From Pisolithus tinctorius (lineage: Eukaryota; Basidiomycota; Agaricomycetes; Boletales; Pisolithaceae): 64,000 nucleotides of DNA. The notes beneath the pieces are model-generated. The model did no database searches. It saw only the letters and a list, made by a program, of their open reading frames with translations, and was not told where the DNA came from. Position 1 is the first letter of the stretch. Every line of letters starts with the position of its first letter. Location: the NCBI GenBank assembly GCA_024663395.1, contig JANFAH010000013.1:434001-498000 (forward strand), in the 5' to 3' direction. Positions 56,828-64,000 of this stretch are shown in pieces. Made by a program: the position numbers and the translations under genes.

Positions 56828-58677
56828 TGTGAGTCAAAGTGTGGAAAGGCAGTATAAACCAACCAAACCAACACCAAAGACAAATGTGAGCGAGTGGTGG
56901 TTTACCTCCACGGAACCTGGAGGGCAGAGAAACCTAAAGTGGGGGGAGGTTCAATGGCAGGTACTCCTAGCACAAGTTGTCGACGAGTTATGCAGGAGAG
57001 GATGAATGAATGCTGATTGAGAAGGGGATGCTGAACAGAGCAGGGGTGTTCAGCTGAAAGGACTTGGGAGTAATGGATTTCAATAGAATATGCTCCTGGC
57101 GCAAGTTGATGACAAGTTACGCAGGAGTGGAAGAATGATTAAACAAGAGGTTGCTGACTAAGCACTGATGATACTGCTGATGATGAATGAAGGTAGATAG
57201 ACCCTTGATGGAGCCTCAACTACCAAGGATGATGGATGGTGACAGATAGACTCTTCCGAATGAGCCTCAACTGTCAATGACGAGATATGCACTGAACTGG
57301 CTGCTGAGTGACTTCTGATTGCTTCTTTTTTAGCTAAGTACATGGGGGTTTATATACTGTGGGGGGGAGCACAGCTTGTGACAAACAAGGCACAAACACT
57401 TGGTAAGTAATGAGTAAGGACTGAGTAATCATGATGAGTAAGCAAGAAATGAAAAGTAAGCAAGCACAGAGGATTGGTAAGTATTGGCAATGAACGAGTC
57501 AGGGATAGTCAAAATATCACAAAACAAGTCAAATAGAATCAGAAACTGAGTAAGTGCACTGATATCACATTAGGGGGTGGCAATGCAAGTTAGATCTTGG
57601 CAGAGACATCTCTAGATCCAAAGATGGCATGACAGATGGACAGTGTTTCCAGATAGGGAAGTATTAATTCCAGAATTGAAGGGCATGAGTCAGGTGTCAA
57701 AGGGGGCTAGGGCGTTGGGGGTCTATGGGGCAATGAGAGCATACACAATCACATCTCCCACCCTTTCGTCCTCTCAGCAAAGTTAACAAAAACTTCATGA
57801 ATGGGGCTCTGATGGAGGAGGAGGAGAAGGGGGGATGTCTTCTGCTGGATCTTGCAGTAAGAAGGCAAGATGCATGTCATACTCATCATGAATGCGATCA
57901 GGGAGGCTGGAGGACAGTAGATTATACTGCAGCTGTCACAATGCAGGAAGAATGATGGACAAGACTGGAATAAAGATGGTGCAGGGAGCAGGGAGGAACG
58001 ATCCATATGCTTCATCAACTGGGGAGACTGAAACGACCACATAAGACCTTTCTAACCGAGTGACAGACCTGAGGCGACCAAAGAACATCCTTCTGGAAGT
58101 CATACTGACAAGGAGAGCACGCTGACCAAGCTGCATGGGATGAGATGGGGCTGACAACGATGGGATGAACCAGGGGGCTTCAGGATGGAAGCTGGTGGGA
58201 ATGCCTGGCAGATATACATAGCCACTGTCTCTGGCAAATGAGACAAGTGAGATGATCGATGAAGAGGTGGCCATGATTGATGGACTTAGCGAAATGAGCG
58301 TCTGATGGATGGAGTGCTGTAGAAATGCACAGGGTGCGAGGATCCTCTCCAAATTTGGAAGGAAGAATCGTGGGGCTGAGCACTTTAAGCGAGTGTGGGA
58401 ACGGAGTCGATATCTTCAGAAATGGTGGAGATACAATGAAAACTGGAATGCTGTACATGGGTGCTAAAAACCTTTAATGCACGCTTAACTCACTTCCTCT
58501 TTTCTCTTTAGCACTGATGACTCGTTCTTGTGCAAAGGATGACTGTTAATGTCTGACAGTCTTTCTACGCATGAGGCCTTTAGTCTTCATCTGCATGCTT
58601 GGGCATTGTGCACAACTCGTTGACGAGTTAGGCAGAGTCAGCTGTAACCATGTCCACAACACCTTTGGTGTGTGACA
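56828..58677 (-). mobile_element. LTR F copy 2 (1,850 bp) in chromovirus RT
   Basis: Inverted copy of 49,945-51,797, flanked by TCGG (56,824-56,827 and 58,678-58,681). Removing it and one TCGG rejoins MNNSFR to DMIAEGW of RT. Its promoter-like TTTATATACTG is at about 57,348. Differences from copy 1 are mainly transitions. Confidence 0.9.
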
Positions 58678-59955
58678 TCGGAAGGAATTGTTCATGAATT
58701 GTTGGAAGGTGGCAGGCAAGTTGCACAACCCAAAGAACATGACTGTTGGTTCGAAGAGTCCTTTGTGCATGATAAATGCAGCTTTCCACTGGTCTCCTTC
58801 TTTGATATGGACATTATTGTAGCCCGATCTTACATCCATTTTTGTGAAGATAGATGCTCCTTTTAGTTTGTTGACGAGATCTGAGATGAGGGGAAGGGGA
58901 TATGCATCCTTCACAGTGTTCTTATTCAGATATCAGTAATCCTGACAAGGGCAGAGGGAGCCATCTTTCTTTCCAACAAAGAAGAAGGGTGTGGCTTGAG
59001 GAGACTTTGAGGGGTGGATCTTTCCCTCTCGAAGGTTTTCTTCAACAAATTTCTCCGTGGACTCTCGTTCGGAGGGAGAGAGCAGGTACGCTTTTGCCAC
59101 CTTGGGGACAAAGTCCTCTACAAGGTTGATGGCATGGTCGTATGGCTGTGACAGAGGTAAAACTCCATCAGAGGGTTTCTCGAAGACAGAAGCAAAGTCC
59201 TTGTAGTCTTCTGGGAGGACAGGTTTCAGCTTCTTCTTGTGTTCTTCTTGGGCCAACTCAGTGGCCATAGTGATCTTTCGAAGAAGGGTATTGTTGGGAT
59301 TGACCTTCTTTGCTTCTTCAACAAGTTTTCCAACCAACATCATGAAGTGTGTGCGGATGGTTTTGTCTTCAGGTTCTCCATAGTCCATAAACTTGTTTAT
59401 CCCCTTCTTTTCAGCAGGGGCTACAAGGTTTACAGTGGGTTCTTCGATGGCAACCATTGAGATGTTGCGTTTCAGTTCCTTAGACCTGTTGGTCTTTTCA
59501 TTGATGGACAAAGTGCCCATTCTCCAGTCTACGATGGGGTTGTTTTCCTGGAGCCAAGGAAGTCCAAGAATGACGTTTTCTGATCCACAGTTAATGACAT
59601 GGAAAAAGGACTGATGAACAAGTCCTTTAACTTTGAAATAGAGGGTGGTGGAAAAGAGGATTTTTCCTTTCGAGTTTGGTGACCCATCTGCATTTTTGGC
59701 AAGAATGGGTTCAGCAAGTCGCTGAGTGGGGATTTGGTGTTTTTGGACAAAAGCCCAATCAATGCAGGAGATTTCTGCTCCAGAGTCCACTAGAGCAGTG
59801 GTGTTGATGACTTTTGAGGTTGTTTCTGATGCATAAAGGGAAATGGGGATCTGCATAGTATGTTCTGGTGTAGAAGATACAAGTACAGGTGCAACAGAAA
59901 CAAGACTGTCCTTGGTTTGGGGAACTTCTGGCATCAACTCAGAGTTCCCATTCAA
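58678..59955 (-). pseudogene. Chromovirus protease and N-terminal RT
   Basis: The frame starts at 59,955, overlapping the gag stop and in the -1 frame relative to gag. Protease: TTALVDSGAEISCIDWAFVQ (59,800). A linker, then RT: YDHAINLVEDFVPKVAKAYL, FFVGKKDGSLCPCQDY (a stop near 58,930), [59 protein letters not shown], where LTR F is inserted. Confidence 0.85.
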
Positions 59956-60950
59956 AAATCCTTTCCAAGGGCCCTAGTGATGTTTACCAAGGCGATGGAT
60001 GGACCAGCGACTTTTTCTTCATTGTCGCTTTCTTCTACCTCCACAATTTTGCAGATTTTCTTTATTTTCTTTTGGGGAGTTTTTCCCTTGTCAGGGCATT
60101 CTTGTGAGAGATGACCCTTGTTTCCACAACCAAAACATCTTCCTTCTTTGATGTGATGGTCTCTTTCTTCTTTTGAAAGTCTAACCCCATCCACGTCCAT
60201 GGTGTTGGGGTCTTTTTCCTCGTTAAAGCTATTCCTGGGGTGGAATGCTTTCTTTTCCTTCTTTCCAGAGAATTCGTTGACCTTTCTGCATTTGGCATCG
60301 AATTTCTGTGCCTGTGTATACCACTTGGTTATTTTGGTAGGAGTGGTTTCCATCATGTGGATTCTGTTCGTGATGAATGGTTTAAGTCCTTGGGAGAAGA
60401 ACTCAATGAATGTGACATCTTCCGTGATGGTGGAGTTGGCAGCAGCAGTTCAGAAGTCAGTGATATATTGTTCAACTGACTCCTTTTGTTTCATGGTACG
60501 CAATTTGGCGATTGCAGTACAGGCAGTGTCAGCGGATGTGAAAGAGTTTTTAAAGTCTTTCACAAAATCGGCAAAGGTGCCGAAGCTTGGGGGGTTCTTT
60601 TCCAGAGAAGTTTTCTGGAAGGTGGCGGCCCAGGAATGGGCGACACCTTTCTTCATGTATGACAGGGTGTAGACTACCTTCTTGGTGTTGGTGTCGTATA
60701 GTTCCTCATTTACTAGGAGATAGGTCTGTATGGAGTACAGCCAACTCATAGCGTTCTTCTGGTCTCCATCAAAATCAGACAGAGCACCAATCTTCAGTTC
60801 AGTGGCTTTGGTGGCATTGCCGACCAGTGCCTTTGACGATGAACTGGACATCGTATTCTGGGGTGGGGGTGGGTATGCAGGGAAGACGGAAGGGGGTATC
60901 AGTTGGATGGGGGTACCAAGCGAGGCGAGAGACTGGGTGAAGAGGTTCAA
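59952..60950 (-). pseudogene. Chromovirus gag
   Basis: Met at 60,950 (or 60,851). Capsid-like sequence DFDGDQKNAMSWLYSIQTYL, KKVVYTLSYMKKGVAHSWAA and FGTFADFVKDFKNSF. A TGA at 60,450 interrupts it. Then FIEFFSQGLKPFITNRI and a zinc knuckle CFGCGNKGHLSQEC (CX2CX4HX4C, about 60,140-60,100). An acidic Lys-rich end follows and stops at 59,952. Confidence 0.85.
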
Positions 60951-61046
60951 GAGGATACCAGAGGTAAAGCCTCTATCCGGTTGTTCAGGTTCAGAGGAGT
61001 TGTTGGTGACAGTGCTCTCTTGTTCTTCGTCAGATGACGATTCTTC

Positions 61047-61067
61047 GTGAGTGGGTCACAACGGCGC
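61047..61067 (-). other. Possible primer-binding site of the chromovirus
   Basis: On the minus strand GGGCGCCGTTGTGACCCACT resembles the GGCGCCGTTG-type PBS of many Gypsy elements, but it lies about 80 bp inside the 5' LTR edge rather than next to it. The sequence directly at the LTR edge shows no TGG start. The assignment is uncertain. Confidence 0.35.
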
Positions 61068-61148
61068 CCAACATTGATTGTTTCAGGGGTTCATGGTGGT
61101 GCACTAAACAGTGACCAAATCAGCCAAAGGCTGGTAGACTTGAGCTTT

Positions 61149-61604
61149 TGTTACACTTGACCGAAGTCAAGACATAGGGAGAGCTCAAATGCAGACTAAG
61201 GGTTTCTACTGAGCAACGGCTGCAGTAACCTTCATAAATGATGAAGGATTTGGACAATGCCAGTAAGAGTGGTCTGGGTTAGGGACACTGAGGGCGAAGT
61301 TCTGAGTGAGAACACTGCATATGATTGAGCAGCTCAAGTCTTGGTTTCCAGGACTTGAGCCAGCAGTCTAAATACTACAAGGAAACAGACCATGAGGTGT
61401 CTGCATGTAAATGAGCTAACTACACCATTGGTTGAACAATGACGGCACATGTCCCAAGCATGTAATGAGCAAGTAATGCTAGTGGTGGAAATAGGGAGCT
61501 GTTGGATCAGAGAGAAGACAGCTCGAAAAGGAAACACTGTCCAACGGATCAAGCACACAGTAAACGTACAGTGAAAAGAGAAAAGATAGGGGTGAAACAT
61601 AACA
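61149..61604 (-). repeat. 5' LTR of the chromovirus
   Basis: 456 bp, pairs with 53,445-53,900; CATGG follows at 61,605. Confidence 0.95.
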
Positions 61605-61609
61605 CATGG

Positions 61610-63114
61610 CAAGTCTCCTTGTGACATCCTTGTTGCTGCTGGGCTCAGTGTCAAACCATCTCACACAAAGCTCAATGAGGCCAATCTCTTCCGCTTGTGG
61701 TATTGGGCCACCCAACCAAAACCTGATGGCAGTATGCATGCCCTTGTCACAGAACTTCTTTTATAACATTCTTCCCAGCTGACCAAAATGCAGTCAACAA
61801 TATCATTATGGCGGAGTACAACCAGCTCATGAAAGATATCCCCAAAGACAACACCACAGCAAGAAAGGAGAAGTTGAAGGCTGTTTATGAGTGGAACAAG
61901 AGCTCCTCAGCAGTGCCCACTAACAAATCAGTCAAGTCCATCGCAGTCAGAGTCCACAATGCGAAGACGCAGTTCTCTGGATTGGTGAGTGGTTGTAAGT
62001 GGGTGGGTGGGTGGCAGATCTTACCATTGAGCAGGCTGAAGCATGGTCGACTCTTGAAGATATTGAAATTGCTGGAGTTGTGATGTATGTTGGACAAGAC
62101 CCTGCAGGACGCCAGACCTCTGGCATATTTGGTGGTTCCAATATCATACAAAAGTACATCAATGAGCATGCCATTGATGTTCGGGGACTTATGGACAAGT
62201 ACACTGCAATATTTAAGTAAGTGATGTTACACATATCTTACTCAGACTCATTGCAATTAGGTGCTCAGGGATGGTAATGGTACTGAGGCTGGATTATTAG
62301 GGATGAGTGCTTCTGCCAGTTCAGCTGCGGCATTGGAGTTGCATTGTCAAATGAAGGAGATACCAAGAGATCGCAACCACCAGGTATTTGGATCTATGAT
62401 GAAGGAGAAGTTGATAACGGTGCTCAAAGATCTTCGCATTAGGTATTTCTGGTATTCCATACATTCTCTTCTAATTGTCTTTCCATAAGTGACACATGGG
62501 GTCGAAGTTGGTGATCCCCAGAAAATCATTTGGCAGCGGCTTCTTGAGTTCATTAGGAGGAACTCTCTTGTCATAATCAACTGGCCACTTGGGGTGCCTC
62601 CACCGGGCCCTGGTTTTGAGTACAAGAAACTCAAAGCTGATGCTCTCCACCAACTTGAGGTACCTTATCTGTGGAGAAAACTAGGCTCGATGTATGACGG
62701 AAAATCTGATGACAATGACAACAAGAAAAATGATCATCTGGATGGTGTGCCAGAGGTCGAAATCAAACCCTGGAATGAAGGTATTGTGTACTCTTTTTGT
62801 CTGACTGATTGCTGACTGTTTTTGCAGATGTCATGAGCATAAGGGATGCACACCCATTAAAGGGAGAGATCGCACTGGTCAAGGCTCCTGATGGCATGGT
62901 TTTGTGCAAGGTGTCTGACGATCCTGAGTGGCAGAAGTCTCGCAAAGAAGAGGATCCAGGTATGGCGGCACCTCATGCACAGAGTGGAATCCCATTTCCA
63001 TCATGCAAGCGGGCTCATGTGGAGGTGACAGATAATGATACAGTTCCTCGTGAGGTGAGTCAATCCACTCAACCTCTGGTGTCCACTAATGTTCCCCAAG
63101 GCTTCACACTCTGA
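61610..63114 (+). pseudogene. Hypothetical gene, 3' part
   Basis: Continues the frame of the 5' part: KSPCDILVAAGLSVKPSHTK, NLFRLWYWATQPKPDG (61,610-61,730). Then NNIIMAEYNQLMKDIPKDNT and NAKTQFSGL, an intron near 61,987, EAWSTLEDIEIAGVVMYVGQ, GIFGGSNIIQKYINEHAIDV, an intron at about 62,218-62,260. GNGTEAGLLGMSASASSAAA, IIWQRLLEFIRRNSLVIINW, PLGVPPPGPGFEYKKL, VPYLWRKLGSMYDG, and after an intron at about 62,780-62,827 NPLKG-like AHPLKGEIALVKAPDGMVLC. Ends at 63,114. Apart from the stop at the insertion point this part reads open, with normal introns. Function unknown. Confidence 0.65.
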
Positions 63115-64000
63115 CCACCAAATGCCCCTGCATGATGAAGGCAGGGATGCATGCTCCATCGCTGGCGACTGCAATGTAGTGATTTATCCCACTGAATTTT
63201 GGTTGAAACTAACAGGCGACATACACAGGATGCACTTCATGACCCACCAGCACGCTGTGTGACACAACTTCTGGGAAGCATGCAACTAGAGGAAGGGCAA
63301 AGGGAGAATTCCCTAGGATCATCCCAAGGGGTGCTGTGTGAAAGGAGAAGTTGAGAAAGGGCTTAGAAGCAGTGGGGAAGTTCGAGTGAGAGCCATGGAA
63401 TTTAATTCTGGGCAGATGTAGACATGTGAGGAACAGCGAGATGGGTATACAAAATTCTGAGAGGTTGCTACATGTCAAGAGGAGCAAATTCGAAGCGAAA
63501 GGGATATGGGATTAGGTGTGCAGAGCTGGAGGATGCAGGAGACACGAAGACCTCTGGGGACACTGAAGATGCTGTAGACTCTATATACGCACTTAGACTT
63601 TAGAAACTCTCGAACTCACAGAACACACACAGATAGTGACTCCAAAGGTGGGTGGTATATTTCCAACATCATGGCAGAATTATATAGTACAGGGAAAGTA
63701 GGTATGAGTCAGAGTAAGGTGGGGCAGGAAAACTAAAAGACTGGAAAATAAAGGAGGGGACGTCAGATGTCAGCGAAATACAGATGCATGTGAAATAGAC
63801 CAGTGGGTAGTAGATGAGAGTAAGAGTGGGACAACAGTAAGGGGAATCTTCCAACAGAACGAGAGTATGCATACAAGTGGGAGATGGAACTGAGCGACAC
63901 AGGAGGGCAGAGCATAGCGTACTGGCACAAAGTCCAGCTTGCAGAATTTGGGGCGACAGGGGAAAGCGGAGTTTTTCAGAGGAAAGCAGCATGGATGACT
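63115..64000. other. Unassigned right edge
   Basis: No gene recognised. Rich in G and A on the plus strand, with a CTATATACGC stretch near 63,580; it may be part of another LTR that continues outside the window. Confidence 0.3.

Larger units (their letters stand above)
53445..61604 (-). mobile_element. Chromovirus (Ty3/Gypsy with chromodomain), full length
   Basis: Two 456-bp LTRs (53,445-53,900 and 61,149-61,604) with TGTTA...TAACA ends and a perfect 5-bp duplication CATGG (53,440-53,444 and 61,605-61,609). Gag, protease, RT, RNase H, integrase and chromodomain are in order on the minus strand, plus a zinc-knuckle ORF before the 3' LTR. Several in-frame stops and LTR F in RT make it defective. 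It splits a hypothetical gene. LTR differences (roughly 35 by eye) are nearly all transitions. Confidence 0.95.

Noticed and set aside
61047..61148. Reading the chromovirus 5' LTR as ending at the GGCGCC site
   Set aside because: The two 456-bp LTR copies and the CATGG duplication fix the LTR at 61,149; the 80-bp offset of the PBS-like motif stays unexplained.

Overview
The window looks like nuclear DNA of a basidiomycete fungus, most likely an Agaricomycete. The support is: two KDZ transposases with CxC cysteine-cluster domains, PIF/Harbinger and Tc1 DNA transposons, several Ty3/Gypsy lineages including a chromodomain element, multi-copy hypothetical families I know from mushroom genomes, and introns of about 47-60 bp. 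There are no bacterial features. The species cannot be fixed by eye. Almost everything is transposon or transposon-associated; only one gene (the Myb/SANT-like gene of the Harbinger element) reads through intact.

Layout. 1-3.9 kb: 3' end of a Gypsy element (antisense Zn2Cys6-like gene, then LTR D) with a 1.57-kb palindrome (FB1) in the LTR. 4.1-7.2 kb: complete PIF/Harbinger element with TTA target duplication. 7.4-8.9 kb: decayed hypothetical gene. 9.2-10.8 kb: KDZ transposase fragment cut by a Gypsy element. 10.8-17.7 kb: Gypsy C (LTR, PBS, gag, RNase H, integrase, no protease or RT), broken by solo LTR E, then a second antisense Zn2Cys6-like gene and LTR A. 17.7-21.4 kb: chimeric Tc1/mariner locus with a second palindrome (FB2) and LTR A pieces. 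22.0-36.5 kb: Gypsy B with two 462-bp LTRs, its RT broken by solo LTR D, itself broken by palindrome FB3; a third antisense Zn2Cys6-like gene lies before the 3' LTR. 36.5-37.7 kb: gag fragment. 38.35-39.32 kb: 64-bp minisatellite. 39.4-43.3 kb: KDZ transposase. 43.5-46.5 kb: hypothetical gene split by solo LTR A. 46.9-53.0 kb: repeat-rich stretch with dispersed short hairpins and a 1.85-kb solo LTR F. 52.4-63.1 kb: hypothetical multi-exon gene split by a full chromovirus (53,445-61,604, CATGG duplication) whose pol is split by a second LTR F.

The most interesting patterns are these. (1) All four Gypsy 3' ends carry a cysteine-rich accessory ORF next to the 3' LTR, three of them antisense with Zn2Cys6-type spacing. 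(2) Three same-sized palindromes share a modular 26-bp terminus, CAGTG-N16-CAATG, with a Tc1 element, and each carries an inverted internal copy of its terminus. (3) Short hairpins with a constant TTTGGTG-type loop and covarying stems recur at six sites. Decay is dominated by transitions at CpG, giving many CGA-to-TGA stops, as expected of methylation-linked silencing.
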